From assembly GCF_000935125.1 (NCBI RefSeq), contig NZ_JRKI01000009.1:186001-250000 (forward strand): a DNA stretch of 64,000 nt. Reading direction: 5' to 3'. Made by a program: the position numbers and the translations under genes. This stretch comes from Streptomyces natalensis ATCC 27448 (GTDB taxonomy: Bacteria > Actinomycetota > Actinomycetes > Streptomycetales > Streptomycetaceae). Positions within the stretch are counted from its first letter, which is position 1, and each line of letters opens with the position of its first letter. Shown one piece after another: positions 45,343 through 54,602 of the stretch. A model generated the notes under the pieces. The model did not search any database. It was given only the letters and a program-made list of their open reading frames with translations, and was not told the DNA's origin.

Positions 45343-46362
45343 TCAGCGCACGACCGTACCGGGCGGTGCGCCCAGCAGGCCCAGCTCCGGGCGGGTCGGC
45401 GCGCCCTCCCAGTCCCCCGGGGAGGCGACCGCGAAGGCACCGGTGGTGACCGCCCGCTCCAGACGTTCCGCCAGGCCGGCGCCGTCCAGCAGGGCCGAGA
45501 GATAGCCCGCCACGAAGGCGTCGCCCGCGCCCACGGCGTCCACGGCCCGTACCGGGCGGGCGGGCCGGTGCAGTGACCCGTCGCCGGTGAAGGCCGTCGC
45601 GCCCGCCGCACCCCGTTTGACCACGACCTCGCCGACGCCCCGCGCCAGCAGGGGCGCCGCCTGCGCGGCGAGCGCGGCGGCCGGATCCGTCGGCTTTTCC
45701 GCGTCCGGCCCGCGCGGCGGCAGACACAGCGCCAGCTCGTCCTCGGAGGCGATCAGCACATCGACCGAGGGAACCCACTCGCGCAGGACCGGCGCGGCCC
45801 GCTCCGCGGTCCACAGACGGGACCGGAAGTTGACGTCGAGACAGACCAACGCACCGTGCTGTCGGGCGAGTCGAAGGGTGCGGTCGGCCGCGGAAAGCGG
45901 GTCCGGGCCCAGGGCGGGAGTGATACCGGTCAGATGCAGGACGCGCGGCGGGGCCGCCGAGAAGGCCCGCTCGACCGCGCTCGCCCGGAGGCGGGAGCCG
46001 GCCGACCCCGCGCGGTAGTAGTGCACCCGGGTGACCTCGGGGAGCCGCGGCTCGAAGAGGATCAGGCCGGTCGGCGCCTCCGGGTCGGCCGAGGCGCCGG
46101 AGACGTCGACGCCCTCGGCCCGCAGTGTACGGAGCACCAGCGCGCCGGCCTCGTCCTCGCCCACCGCACCCGCCCACCGCACCCGGTGGCCGAGCCGGGA
46201 CAGGCCGATCGCGACATTGCTCTCCGCACCGGCGACGGAGACCTGCATCGTGCCGCCGAGTTTGAGGGGGCCGCTGCCGCGCAGGGCGACCATGGTCTCG
46301 CCGAAGGTCAGGACGTCCGGCCCCTCGCGCCCCTTTTCCTCCTCCCGCCCCTGCCCGCTCAC
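45343..46362 (-). CDS. kdgK: PfkB-family 2-dehydro-3-deoxy-sugar-acid kinase
   Basis: A 339-residue PfkB kinase like KdgK, phosphorylating 2-keto-3-deoxygluconate/galactonate. It has the N-terminal LTFGETMVALRG, the GAESNVAIGL loop and the catalytic DAVGAGDAFVAG. The GTG at 46362 overlaps the aldolase stop by four bases (GTGA), so the genes are coupled. The neighbours indicate 2-keto-3-deoxygalactonate as substrate. Confidence 0.93.
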   Translation of the reverse strand: MSGQGREEEKGREGPDVLTFGETMVALRGSGPLKLGGTMQVSVAGAESNVAIGLSRLGHRVRWAGAVGEDEAGALVLRTLRAEGVDVSGASADPEAPTGLILFEPRLPEVTRVHYYRAGSAGSRLRASAVERAFSAAPPRVLHLTGITPALGPDPLSAADRTLRLARQHGALVCLDVNFRSRLWTAERAAPVLREWVPSVDVLIASEDELALCLPPRGPDAEKPTDPAAALAAQAAPLLARGVGEVVVKRGAAGATAFTGDGSLHRPARPVRAVDAVGAGDAFVAGYLSALLDGAGLAERLERAVTTGAFAVASPGDWEGAPTRPELGLLGAPPGTVVR

Positions 46363-46979
46363 AGGGCACACGCCGCACGGAACTCCGCAGCGCGCCGGCG
46401 CAGCGCGTCCAGGTCGCCGCCGTCCGCCGCGTCCCCGATCAGCGGCGCGCCGACGCCCACCGCCACCGCCCCGGCCGCGAAGTAGGCGCCCGCCGTGGCC
46501 ACGTCCACCCCGCCGACCGGCACGAACGGCAGCTCGGGGAAGGGCGCGCGCAGCGCCCGCAGATGGTCCGGCCCGCCGAGGGAGGCCGGGAAGAGCTTGA
46601 GCGCGGAGACCCCCAGGGCGTCGGCGGCGATCACCTCGGAGGGCGTCAGCACCCCGGCGAGCGTGGGCAGCCCCTGCCGTACGGATTCCGCCAGCCCCTC
46701 CCCGAGGCCGGGCGTGACCACCAGATTCGCGCCCGCCTCGGCGGCCCGCCGGGCGTCGGACGCGGTCAGGACGGTACCGGCGCCCAGCCAGGCGGCATCG
46801 CCGAGTTCGGCCCGCGCCCGCCGCAGGACCGTCAGGGTGTCGCGCCCGACCAGCGAGACCTCGACCAGCGGAATGCCCTCCTCCGCCAGGGTCATGACCG
46901 TACGGAAGGACGCCTCCGCGTCCTGGCCCCGGACGATGGCGACCAGCCGCTCGGCCCGGAGCGCCGTGCTGAGGTCCAT
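46359..46979 (-). CDS. 2-dehydro-3-deoxy-6-phosphogalactonate (KDPGal/KDPG) aldolase
   Basis: A 206-residue class I aldolase that splits the phosphorylated keto-deoxy acid to pyruvate and glyceraldehyde 3-phosphate. The Schiff-base lysine is in ALKLFPASLGG and the VVTPG segment precedes it. The ATG at 46979 has an AGGAGG site eight bases away. It follows the dehydratase by 41 bases and is coupled to the kinase. Confidence 0.93.
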   Translation of the reverse strand: MDLSTALRAERLVAIVRGQDAEASFRTVMTLAEEGIPLVEVSLVGRDTLTVLRRARAELGDAAWLGAGTVLTASDARRAAEAGANLVVTPGLGEGLAESVRQGLPTLAGVLTPSEVIAADALGVSALKLFPASLGGPDHLRALRAPFPELPFVPVGGVDVATAGAYFAAGAVAVGVGAPLIGDAADGGDLDALRRRAAEFRAACAL

Positions 46980-47020
46980 CGGATTCCTCCTCGCGTCGAG
47001 CTCGGATGCGGATTCCCCGG

Positions 47021-48166
47021 TCACCATTCTGCGAAGGCGCCGTCCTCATGGCGCCAGACGGGGTTGCGCCAGGCGTGCCCTTTCTCGTCGGCCGCGCGCA
47101 CGGCCGCCTCGTCCACCTCCACCCCGAGTCCCGGCCGGTCGGTGCGCAGCAGCGTTCCGCCGTGGAAGCGGAACGGTTCCGGATCGACGACGTAGTCCAG
47201 CAGCTCGGCACCCTGGTTGTAGTGGATGCCGAGGGACTGCTCCTGGATGAGGAAGTTCGGTGTGGTGAAGGCGATCTGGAGGCTGGCGGCCAGCGCGACG
47301 GGGCCGAGCGGGCAGTGCGGGGCGAGCTGGGCCCCGTACACCTCGGCCAGGGCGGCGATCCGGCGCAGTTCGGAGATGCCGCCGGCATGCGAGACGTCGG
47401 GCTGGAGGACCGACACGCCGGATTCGAGCGGCGCCAGGAACTCACGGCGGGTGTAGAGACGTTCACCCAGTGCGAGGGGTACGGGGGAGGAGTTCACAAG
47501 ATCATGAAGCACCTGCGGGTAGTCGCAGAGCACGGGTTCCTCGACGAACATCGGCGCGGCTTCGGCCAGCAGCGGAAGCAGCCGTCGGGCGTTGGCGGGG
47601 GAGACCCGCCCGTGGAAGTCGAGCCCGAAGTCCCGTTCGTCGCCGAGGACTTCGCGGGCGGTCTCGGCGCGCCGCAGACACGCCCGTACCTCGGCGCGGG
47701 TGGCCACCGGGGTCATCCGGCCGCAGCCGTTCATCTTGACGGCCGTGAAACCCGCCTCGATCTGGCCGGTCAGCGCGTCGCGGAGGGCGTCCGGCTCATC
47801 GCCGCCGATCCAGGCGTAGGCGCGGACCGCGTCCCGTACGGGCCCGCCGAGCAGCTGGTGGACGGGGACGCCGCAGCGCTTCCCCTTGATGTCCCACAGC
47901 GCCTGGTCCAGCCCGGCGACGGCGGACGACAGGACCGGCCCGCCCCGGTAGAAGCCGCCCTTGGTCATGACCTGCCAGTGGTCCTCGATACGCGACGGAT
48001 CCCGCCCCAGCAGATACTCCGACAGCACTTCGACGGCCGCCCGCACCGGCTCGGCCCGCCCCTCGACCACGGGCTCGCCCCAGCCGACGACGCCCTCGTC
48101 GGTCTCCACCCGGACGAACATCCAGCGCGGCGGGGCGAGGAACGTCTCGATGCGGCTGATCTTCAT
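47021..48166 (-). CDS. dgoD: Galactonate dehydratase, enolase superfamily
   Basis: A 381-residue member of the mandelate-racemase group. Metal ligands and the catalytic histidine fit D-galactonate dehydratase: LDFHGR (Asp and His), FVEEPV, ALGERL and the general-base His in APHCPLGP. Length matches DgoD. It makes 2-keto-3-deoxygalactonate, which the next two enzymes use. Other acid-sugar dehydratases of this group cannot be fully excluded. Confidence 0.92.
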   Translation of the reverse strand: MKISRIETFLAPPRWMFVRVETDEGVVGWGEPVVEGRAEPVRAAVEVLSEYLLGRDPSRIEDHWQVMTKGGFYRGGPVLSSAVAGLDQALWDIKGKRCGVPVHQLLGGPVRDAVRAYAWIGGDEPDALRDALTGQIEAGFTAVKMNGCGRMTPVATRAEVRACLRRAETAREVLGDERDFGLDFHGRVSPANARRLLPLLAEAAPMFVEEPVLCDYPQVLHDLVNSSPVPLALGERLYTRREFLAPLESGVSVLQPDVSHAGGISELRRIAALAEVYGAQLAPHCPLGPVALAASLQIAFTTPNFLIQEQSLGIHYNQGAELLDYVVDPEPFRFHGGTLLRTDRPGLGVEVDEAAVRAADEKGHAWRNPVWRHEDGAFAEW

Positions 48167-48292
48167 GGAACGGACCGTCCTTCCGGCGCCGGATGCCTAA
48201 GCCTCCTCCTGCCCGCGGCCCGCCGCACCGCAACCGCGGTCCTCCGGACGGCCGCACGGATGGCTCGGATCCTGTGGCGAGCGGGCGTCCCC

Positions 48293-48997
48293 CTACGGGT
48301 GATCCCGCGCCGACTTGTCGAGCAGTTCGAGCATCGCCATATAGGCGCCGTCGATGTCCCGGTGGCGTACGGCCTCGACCACGGCGGCGTGGACGGCATG
48401 CGGATGCTCGACATCGCCGCCCCCGGCATGCGCCTCCCGGTCGCGCCGGACGAGAACGGGCACGATCACCCGGCGCAGCTGCGCATAGAACCGGTTGTTG
48501 GACGCGAGCAGCATCGCCGTGTGGAAGGACGCATCGGCGCGGACGAGCATCACCGGATCGTCGTCGGCGGCGGCCATCGCGTCGAGCGCGGCGTCGAGCG
48601 CCGCGAGGTCGCCATCTGTCCGGCGCTCCGCGGCGAGCCCGGCCGCGGCGGGCTCGATGGACCGGCGCAGTTCCAGCACGTCGGCGAAGAAATCGGACGA
48701 GGCGCCGGCCGTGAGCTTCCAGCGCAGTACGTCGCTGTCCAGGAGGTTCCAGTCCTCGCGGCGCCGGACCACACCGTCGCCCTTCTGGCTCGCATCGATC
48801 AGCCCCTTGGCGTCCAGCACCTTGAGTGCCTCGCGCACCACGGTCTGGCTCACGGCCAGCTCCGCGGTCAGCTCCGGCAGCGCCAGGGTCTCGCCCTGCT
48901 CGTAGGTGCCGTCGAAGATGCGCCGGGCGAGTACTTCGGCCGTCGCCTTGTGCGTCCCGCGTCCGGCGGGCGAGTCGGCCTGCCCCGACTGCGTCAT
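48293..48997 (-). CDS. GntR/FadR-family regulator of the galactonate operon
   Basis: A 234-residue FCD-type GntR regulator with the winged helix at about residues 15-75 (LPELTAELAVSQTVVREALKVLDAKGLI) and the DWNLLDSDVLRW segment common to DgoR-like proteins. It precedes dgoD on the same strand with a 126-base gap, so it probably represses its own operon and responds to galactonate or its product. ATG 48997 has a GGGAG site; ATG 49027 is the alternative. Confidence 0.9.
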   Translation of the reverse strand: MTQSGQADSPAGRGTHKATAEVLARRIFDGTYEQGETLALPELTAELAVSQTVVREALKVLDAKGLIDASQKGDGVVRRREDWNLLDSDVLRWKLTAGASSDFFADVLELRRSIEPAAAGLAAERRTDGDLAALDAALDAMAAADDDPVMLVRADASFHTAMLLASNNRFYAQLRRVIVPVLVRRDREAHAGGGDVEHPHAVHAAVVEAVRHRDIDGAYMAMLELLDKSARDHP

Positions 48998-49080
48998 GCT
49001 GCTGCTCCCTGCTCCTGCCCCCTGCACGGCATCCGGCCGCCGCCCGCGCGGGCCGCGCTCGGGCCCACCGCCTGCCCAGC

Positions 49081-49126
49081 CGTCAGGGCGTACCGGGCCA
49101 CGACCCCACCTCGGTACGCCCTGACG
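49081..49126 (-). terminator. Terminator after the DUF4383 gene
   Basis: A perfect 14-bp stem (CGTCAGGGCGTACC / GGTACGCCCTGACG) with an 18-base loop separates the DUF4383 gene from the galactonate regulator. Confidence 0.85.
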
Positions 49127-49141
49127 CCTCCCCGCCCCGGG

Positions 49142-49930
49142 TCACGACTCCTTGCTGCCGCTACCGGCGCCGGTCCTGGTGTCGCCGCCTCCGCTGCCGG
49201 TCCCGGCGTGGTGGTGCGGGCCGCTGCCCGTGCCGGTGTCGGTGCCGGTCCGGCGGTGCGGGCCGGTGACGCTCGTACCGGGAGCGAGCGAACCGAGCCC
49301 GGCGTGCAGGGTGCCCTGAATCCGCGTACGGAACGACATCCGCCCGGCCGTCATCCCGGGCACGGCATGCAGTTCCCCGCGGTCGAAGGCCTCCGCGTCC
49401 TCCGGGTGCCGGGCGCGCCAGTACGGGTTGTCCTGCGAGAGCCCGCCGCTCACCCGTCCGTACATCCCGAAGACCAGCAGCAGCAGCCCGACCACGAAGC
49501 TGAAGAGGACGTTCTGGATCCGGAAGGCGAGGAAGTTCACGTTCGTCTGGAGCAGGGCCAGGTTCACAAATCCGCTGAGGAGGAACAGGGCGCCCCACAC
49601 GATGTTGAGGGTGGAGGCGAAGTTCCCGCCGATGACCATGCCGGCGACGAGGATCGCCCCGACGACGATCGAGAGCACGCTCAACGAGTCATTGGTGTTC
49701 AGCCCGGCAACGGTGTCGCCGCCGGTGTCGAAGAAGCCGATGTGATGGGTCAGACCGACGATGCCGAAGGCGATCAGCACCAGGCCCATCAGCCCCGCGC
49801 CGATGCGGTAGACCTTGCTGAGCCGGTGATCCACCGGCAGATGCTCGTCGAGCCGCGTGTGTCGCCTCTTGCCCCGGCGCAACGGGTTGGCGGGCCCGTG
49901 CAGGGTCGGATGGGTAGCCCCAGAAGCCAT
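49142..49930 (-). CDS. DUF4383 membrane protein
   Basis: A 262-residue protein with four membrane segments (about residues 45-160), matching the actinobacterial DUF4383 family. The C-terminal 70 residues are a flexible tail rich in Gly, Thr and His (TGTDTGTGSGPHHHAGTG). Function unknown. Confidence 0.87.
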   Translation of the reverse strand: MASGATHPTLHGPANPLRRGKRRHTRLDEHLPVDHRLSKVYRIGAGLMGLVLIAFGIVGLTHHIGFFDTGGDTVAGLNTNDSLSVLSIVVGAILVAGMVIGGNFASTLNIVWGALFLLSGFVNLALLQTNVNFLAFRIQNVLFSFVVGLLLLVFGMYGRVSGGLSQDNPYWRARHPEDAEAFDRGELHAVPGMTAGRMSFRTRIQGTLHAGLGSLAPGTSVTGPHRRTGTDTGTGSGPHHHAGTGSGGGDTRTGAGSGSKES

Positions 49931-50107
49931 GTCCGGCCTCCTTCGCGCAGATGTCTCGCCTGGGCCGTACTACACCCCCCAGCATCCGACACGGGACGGC
50001 GTCACGCCATTGCGGGGGGTGGGGAGGGGCGGGGGAGCCGAGGGCTCCCCGATCTTCTGCGTCACCCGCGCGCCCCGCCCGTACCTCGCGGCCCAGCCGC
50101 CGCCTAC

Positions 50108-50162
50108 GCTTGCCTGGTGCTTGCCTGGTGCTTGCCTGGTGCTTGCCTGGTGCTTGCCTGGT
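50108..50162. repeat. 11-bp tandem repeat, five perfect copies
   Basis: GCTTGCCTGGT is repeated at 50108, 50119, 50130, 50141 and 50152, followed by partial copies. The unit is not a multiple of three, consistent with noncoding DNA. Confidence 0.92.
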
Positions 50163-50220
50163 GCCTGGTGCCTCCCGACTGCGCCCTGATCTCCTGCGCT
50201 GCCCGCGCCACCCGCGCCCC

Positions 50221-50302
50221 ACGCGCATCGCCCCACGCGCACATAGCCTTACGCGCATAGCCACACGCGACATAGCCCTACGCGCACAGCCCCACGCGCA
50301 TA
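50221..50302. repeat. Array of ACGCGCA(T/C)AGCC-like motifs
   Basis: Six copies of ACGCG[C/A]CA-like cores at 50221, 50235, 50251, 50264, 50280 and 50294 are spaced 13-16 bases apart with AGCC between them. They lie just downstream of the coiled-coil gene stop. Confidence 0.7.
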
Positions 50303-50318
50303 AGGTGCATCCCCCGGC

Positions 50319-51698
50319 TCAGCCGCCGGCCGTCCCCCGGGCCTCCCGGATCTCCTGTACCACCCGGGCCGCGGTCTCCCGTACGGCCTCGGTCTCGGTC
50401 AGGAAGTGCCACCAGTCCGGATGCCGCCCCTCCAGGCCCGCGACCGCGCGCTCCAGGCGCGCCACCGCGTCGTCCAGCGGGCCGGCGTGCCGCGGATCGG
50501 GGGTGTGGCGCCCGGCCATCGCCAGCCGCTGGGCGTCGCGGATCGCGAAGCGGGTCCGCTCGACCTCCTTCTGCCGGTCGAACGACACCGCATCCAGCCG
50601 CTGCAACCGGTCGCCGGCCGCCGACACCGCCGCGTCGGTGCCGTCCAGCAGCGCCCGTACGGTCCCCAGCCGGCTCGTGGCGTCCGCCCAGCGCTGCTCG
50701 TCGCGGGCCTGCTGCGCCTCCCGCAGCTTCACCTCGGCCTGCCGTACGGACTGCGTGGCCTGCTCCGGCACCTGCTGCAAGTCCTGCCAGCACGCCGAGC
50801 TGTAGCGCCGCCGCAGCTCGCTGAGGATCGGATCGACCTTCTCGGCACGCGTCGTGATCGCCTGCGCCCGTGTCCGCAGTGACACCAGCCGCTTGTCGAT
50901 CTCCGCCGCCCGCTCCGGCAGCCGCGCCGCCTCGGCCCGTATCTCCTCGGCCTTGCGCAGCACATCGTCGGCGCGCCGGATCGTCTCCTGGACGCCGTGC
51001 TGCCCGGCCCCCTCGTTGAGCTTGGTCAGCTCCGGCGCGAGCCCCGCCAGCCGGGCCGCCAGATCATCGGCCTTCAGCCCCTGCGCCCGCACACCGTCCA
51101 AGGCATTGCTCGCCCCCAGCAGTGCCTGCCGCGCCCGCTCCACCGCCGGCGCCAGCCGCGCCAGCTGCGTCTCGGCGCCCTGCAACAGCGGCCCCAGCCC
51201 CTGCGCAAAACGGTCCAGATCACCCTTGACGCGGTCCAGCTCGTCCTTGGCCCGGGCCAGATCCGCCCGCGCCCGCGACATGGCCGCGCCGTCCACCTCG
51301 TCACGGTCGAGATCATGCGAATCGACGGCGGTGATATAGCCCAGGCTCACCTCGTCGATCCGCCGGCCGAGCCCCTCGTACTCCTGCGCCGCCCGCCGGG
51401 CCGCCGGCGAATTGTCCACCGCCGTGATCGTCTCTATCGAGATCCGCAGATCCCGCTGCGCGGTGTCCAGTTCGTAGAACGCCGTCGCCGCCGCATCCTT
51501 CGCGGCCTGCGCCTCGGCCCGCTGACTCTCCCCGCGCCCGAACCACCGGCGCGTCCCCCCACCGGTGAACGACTGCGGCGCCATCGCCACCAGCACCGGC
51601 AACGGCAGCAGCACCAGCGCCACCACATCCCTGACAGGTCCCCCGCGGCGCCGACGGCGTGCCCGCTGCTCATGCGGCTGCGTGTGTGTCGCCGTCAC
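50319..51698 (-). CDS. Membrane-anchored coiled-coil protein, function unknown
   Basis: A 459-residue protein with a basic N terminus, one membrane segment (about residues 22-42) and a long alpha-helical, charge-rich region with heptads suggesting coiled coil (about residues 60-400). It resembles no enzyme. The GTG at 51698 follows GGGAGAGG; an upstream start at 51764 would add 22 residues. It stands directly upstream, in opposite direction, of tRNA-Val. Confidence 0.82.
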   Translation of the reverse strand: MTATHTQPHEQRARRRRRGGPVRDVVALVLLPLPVLVAMAPQSFTGGGTRRWFGRGESQRAEAQAAKDAAATAFYELDTAQRDLRISIETITAVDNSPAARRAAQEYEGLGRRIDEVSLGYITAVDSHDLDRDEVDGAAMSRARADLARAKDELDRVKGDLDRFAQGLGPLLQGAETQLARLAPAVERARQALLGASNALDGVRAQGLKADDLAARLAGLAPELTKLNEGAGQHGVQETIRRADDVLRKAEEIRAEAARLPERAAEIDKRLVSLRTRAQAITTRAEKVDPILSELRRRYSSACWQDLQQVPEQATQSVRQAEVKLREAQQARDEQRWADATSRLGTVRALLDGTDAAVSAAGDRLQRLDAVSFDRQKEVERTRFAIRDAQRLAMAGRHTPDPRHAGPLDDAVARLERAVAGLEGRHPDWWHFLTETEAVRETAARVVQEIREARGTAGG

Positions 51699-51841
51699 AT
51701 CCCTCTCCCGACCGGATACGCCCCAGAACCGACTGCCATTCTCCCACTCCCCGGAAACGAACACACCGGCCGGTAAGTTCGCACTTCGAGCACGGGTTTG
51801 CAGGGCAGCCCCGTCGGCAAGGTACTCTGTCGGCTCGGCCA

Positions 51842-51916
51842 GGGCGCATAGCTCAGCGGTAGAGCGCTGCTCTTACAAAGCAGATGTCGGCGGTTCAAAT
51901 CCGTCTGTGCCCACCA
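51842..51916 (+). tRNA. tRNA-Val (anticodon TAC)
   Basis: A complete cloverleaf: acceptor arms GGGCGCA and TGTGCCC, D arm with AGCTCAGCGGTAGAGC, anticodon stem CTGCT/AGCAG around the loop CTTACAA (anticodon TAC), T arm with GGTTCAAATCC, and an encoded CCA end. It decodes GUA valine codons. Confidence 0.96.
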
Positions 51917-51919
51917 GCC

Positions 51920-51953
51920 AAAGACCCCCTGTTGATCATGACAGGGGGTCTTT
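51920..51953 (+). terminator. Terminator of tRNA-Val
   Basis: A 13-bp perfect stem (AAAGACCCCCTGT / ACAGGGGGTCTTT) around TGATCATG, followed by a TTT run. A near copy of this hairpin is found at 54885-54912. Confidence 0.92.
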
Positions 51954-52331
51954 GACATCTGGTTTTGACATCGACGGCGGTGGTCACCCGGAGGTGGGCC
52001 GCCGCTTCGGAAGCCGGGCCATATGGCTCATGGGCTCACGCTGCGTGTCCTGCACGACGTCGGCGAGACTGTCGAGGACAGCCTGCGATGAATCGACGGC
52101 CGGGGAGTTGGCTGACGCCGGACGAGATCGAGGTCAATATGAGTGAGGTCTTCGCAGTGCGCGTTACCGATGCTCTCCGGAACGGTCCTTCGTGCTTCCG
52201 AGCCCACGACGGCAGCGGCCTTCAGCTCTAAAGGCGTGTCCGGTGAGTCAGTAGCGGAGCCAGAGAAGTACGGCATCGTCAGCGCAGCTTCCCTGCGTCT
52301 CCGGCTACCCGGATGACCCGCCAGACAGAAC
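51954..52331. other. Left part of the tRNA-adjacent islet, no clear gene
   Basis: Only short unconvincing frames are seen. One, 52088-52231 (47 residues, MNRRPGSWLTPDEIEVN...), overlaps a still shorter frame by ATGA, and matches nothing I recognise. The G+C level is lower than in the neighbouring chromosome. Confidence 0.4.
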
Positions 52332-52559
52332 TCAGCCCTTCTTCTGTTTGTACAGTTCGATGTCCCTGTTCACGAACAGATGCACATAGCCGCAATTCCA
52401 GCAGATCAGCCCGGTTGCCGACTCGTTCGCCCAACCCAGGCTCATGAACTCCATGCCGGAGCTGTTGAGCTTCACCTCGCGGTCCCTGAACAGGTCCCCC
52501 TGACAGAAGTTGCATGTGATCCACACGCCCCCGAGAGCCGCGCGAACAGGTTTAGCCAT
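52332..52559 (-). CDS. Small double-CxxC zinc-ribbon protein
   Basis: A 75-residue protein with CNFCQG near residue 16 and CWNCGY near residue 53, so a four-cysteine zinc ribbon. The ribosome binding site is AGGAAAGG. It may bind nucleic acid or protein; function unknown. Confidence 0.72.
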   Translation of the reverse strand: MAKPVRAALGGVWITCNFCQGDLFRDREVKLNSSGMEFMSLGWANESATGLICWNCGYVHLFVNRDIELYKQKKG

Positions 52560-52757
52560 GCCTTCACCTTTCCTATGAGCCGCCGGAGTGGCGCACCCGT
52601 CTCACACACAAACGGTGAGCGGGCAGCGTAATCGGGCAGCGTAATGAGGCCCCGAGCCGGACCATGGGTGAGAGAGGCGCCGCATACGCCCTGCCACCGC
52701 GTCCGCCCGGTGACTGCCCGGCCACGAACGAGGACGGCGATGGCGCGCTCCGGGAAA

Positions 52758-53012
52758 TCAGGCGATGCCTGCCCGCCGCTGGGAGTCGCGGCGACCGACG
52801 AGGAACCAGAGCAGGCATCCGAGGAATGGGGCCGCCAAGGCGAAGACGATCCAGACCAGCTTCATGCCTCCGGTGAGGTCAGACCTGACGATGCTGAGCA
52901 GAGCGCCGAAGAACAACACGAGACAGCCGACGATCGCAGAAGCGGCCATGCCGCCGATCACGATGTTGCCCACAGGGGCAAGGGCCATTTGGTGTGCGAG
53001 CTGCGCCTGCAT
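52758..53012 (-). CDS. Small two-helix membrane protein (PLDc_N-like)
   Basis: An 84-residue protein with two membrane segments (about residues 14-38 and 48-70; MKLVWIVFALAAPFLGCLLWFLVGRR), similar in layout to the phospholipase-D-nuclease N-terminal domain used as a small membrane module in actinobacteria. The ATG at 53012 has an AGAGGAAAG site. Confidence 0.75.
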   Translation of the reverse strand: MQAQLAHQMALAPVGNIVIGGMAASAIVGCLVLFFGALLSIVRSDLTGGMKLVWIVFALAAPFLGCLLWFLVGRRDSQRRAGIA

Positions 53013-53417
53013 CGTTCTTTCCTCTTGCTGATGGGGGGATTGGCAGAGTTCGCCGGTCGGGCAACCTCCGCTGAGCCATTCTGGCCGCTCCGCCATGCCG
53101 ACCACGTCATACTCCGGGCCCATCTTGGTCATCCCGAGGTCGCACGGGCATCCGAGACTGTCCGCGCTCTGAACCGCGGCGGCAGCGCTACCCCTGACCA
53201 GCCCCATCGGCTTCGCCAACAAGCCACACAAGGGCCCGCTCCGGCCGAGTCTGCTGACCAGCGGCGTTCCGCGCCTACGAGCAGCGCCGCCCCGACTGGA
53301 GCCGTGGCACCTGGCGCTTCCCCGATGCGACAGCCGGGCACGCGCACTGCTCGAAAACGCCCAACAAGCCAGAACGGTCTGCTGGTTGGACTGCCGAGCC
53401 GTCATGAAATGCCGAGG
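53013..53417. other. Intergenic stretch within the islet
   Basis: About 400 bases with several open frames but no protein that I recognise and no good ribosome binding site. It may be degraded coding DNA. Confidence 0.4.
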
Positions 53418-53708
53418 CTAGACGGTGTCATCGCTGCCGACGAAGGTGACGGTCACGCCGTGTCCCGGTTCGACCGCGACGAGCAGGGTCGAACCGAAGG
53501 CTCGGGCGATCCTTTCCATCAAAGGGAATGTCGGCATGCATTTTCCGTGCTCCAGCCGGGAAATCGCTGCCTGGGTCAGACCGGAAAGTTCGGCGAGCCG
53601 GGTCTGTGTCATTCCGGTTTTTTCGCGCCATTCACGCACGGCTCGCCCGAGAGTTTCCTCCAGCCTTTCATCTGGAATTCTCCTGGGCTCGGCGCGCTCC
53701 AAAGTCAT
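53418..53708 (-). CDS. XRE-family helix-turn-helix protein
   Basis: A 96-residue Cro/C1-type DNA-binding protein. The helix-turn-helix is MTQTRLAELSGLTQAAISRLEHGK (residues 33-56). A short C-terminal beta part (LLVAVEPGHGVTVTFV) resembles antitoxins of HigB-type or immunity regulators. No toxin gene is visible beside it. The ATG at 53708 is used; upstream GTG codons are possible. Confidence 0.83.
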   Translation of the reverse strand: MTLERAEPRRIPDERLEETLGRAVREWREKTGMTQTRLAELSGLTQAAISRLEHGKCMPTFPLMERIARAFGSTLLVAVEPGHGVTVTFVGSDDTV

Positions 53709-54047
53709 CCCCCGTTGATGACCCACCGTCACTCCTGCATGCTCGAAACCGACGAATCTCGGAACAGATGTGCATTCGGAGACTAGCCGAAGTGTGGCCG
53801 TGGCCGACGCCCACTTGAGCAAGATCTGAGCTTCTCCTCATTTCTGCCGACGGACGCCTGGAGCATCCCGCCCATGGCGTATAGCGAGACTGGTATACGG
53901 CCGGTCGACTCACGCATAAGGCGAGGTCAGGCGCTCGGAGTGTCATATTCCGTATTTCTCGATGCGTCGGCCGAGAGTGAGTCAATTGATCCCGTGGCGC
54001 GGACATGTCATCGTTGCCGCCACCTCAACCGGAAAGGGAAAGCAGCC

Positions 54048-54602
54048 TTGACCAAGTTGCGTGCCACACTGACCGGAATCGCCCTTTCGGGCGCTCTCCT
54101 CACCACCGGGGCAGCGCCTGCGCTGGCGGATTCCGCGCCCACCGGAACCGTTTCCCACTCGGCGACCGCCGCCGTGTCCAAGGCGCAGAAGCTCGCCAAG
54201 ATGAAGAGCCTCACCCAGGACTCGAATGCCTCGACCGGTAAGTGGCTGGACGCGATGAATCAGCACCTTGCCCACAAGCAGTCGATCGACAAGTACAAGT
54301 TCAACTGGAACACCGATTACTGCTCCGACTCTCCGGACACGCAGCCGGGCGGCTACAGCTTCAAGATGGGCTGCTGGCGCCACGACTTCGGCTATCGCAA
54401 CTACAAGTCACTCGTCGGCAATTACTACTTCAAGAGGGATCACAAGAAGCGCATCGACAAGGCCCTCCTCAGGGACCTGTACAGCGCCTGCGACTACAAG
54501 CCCTGGGCGGACCCCTACCCGCCCGCGGCGCGCGCTCGGCTGAAGGCGGCATGCCGTAAGGCCGCAAGGACGTACTACGGCGCGGTCAGCGCCGCCGGCT
54601 GA
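54048..54602 (+). CDS. Secreted prokaryotic phospholipase A2
   Basis: A 184-residue exported lipase of the Streptomyces PLA2 family, releasing fatty acids from phospholipids with calcium. A signal peptide (residues 1-27, cleavage after ALA) precedes a linker. The catalytic His112-Asp113 pair lies in GCWRHDFGYRNYK, and the calcium loop is DYCSDSPDTQPGGYSF. The TTG at 54048 is chosen because GGAAAGGG lies just before it and it starts the signal peptide; an ATG at 53874 would add 58 unsuitable residues. Confidence 0.92.
   Translation: MTKLRATLTGIALSGALLTTGAAPALADSAPTGTVSHSATAAVSKAQKLAKMKSLTQDSNASTGKWLDAMNQHLAHKQSIDKYKFNWNTDYCSDSPDTQPGGYSFKMGCWRHDFGYRNYKSLVGNYYFKRDHKKRIDKALLRDLYSACDYKPWADPYPPAARARLKAACRKAARTYYGAVSAAG

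Larger units (their letters stand above)
49931..50318. other. Repeat-rich intergenic region
   Basis: No gene is supported in these 388 bases. They contain a five-copy 11-bp tandem repeat and an array of ACGCGCA motifs. Confidence 0.6.

Noticed and set aside
50221..50302. CRISPR array
   Set aside because: The repeats are only 7-11 bases with 13-16-base spacing and no cas gene is present.
53418..53708. Toxin-antitoxin pair
   Set aside because: The XRE protein looks antitoxin-like but no toxin-type gene lies directly beside it.
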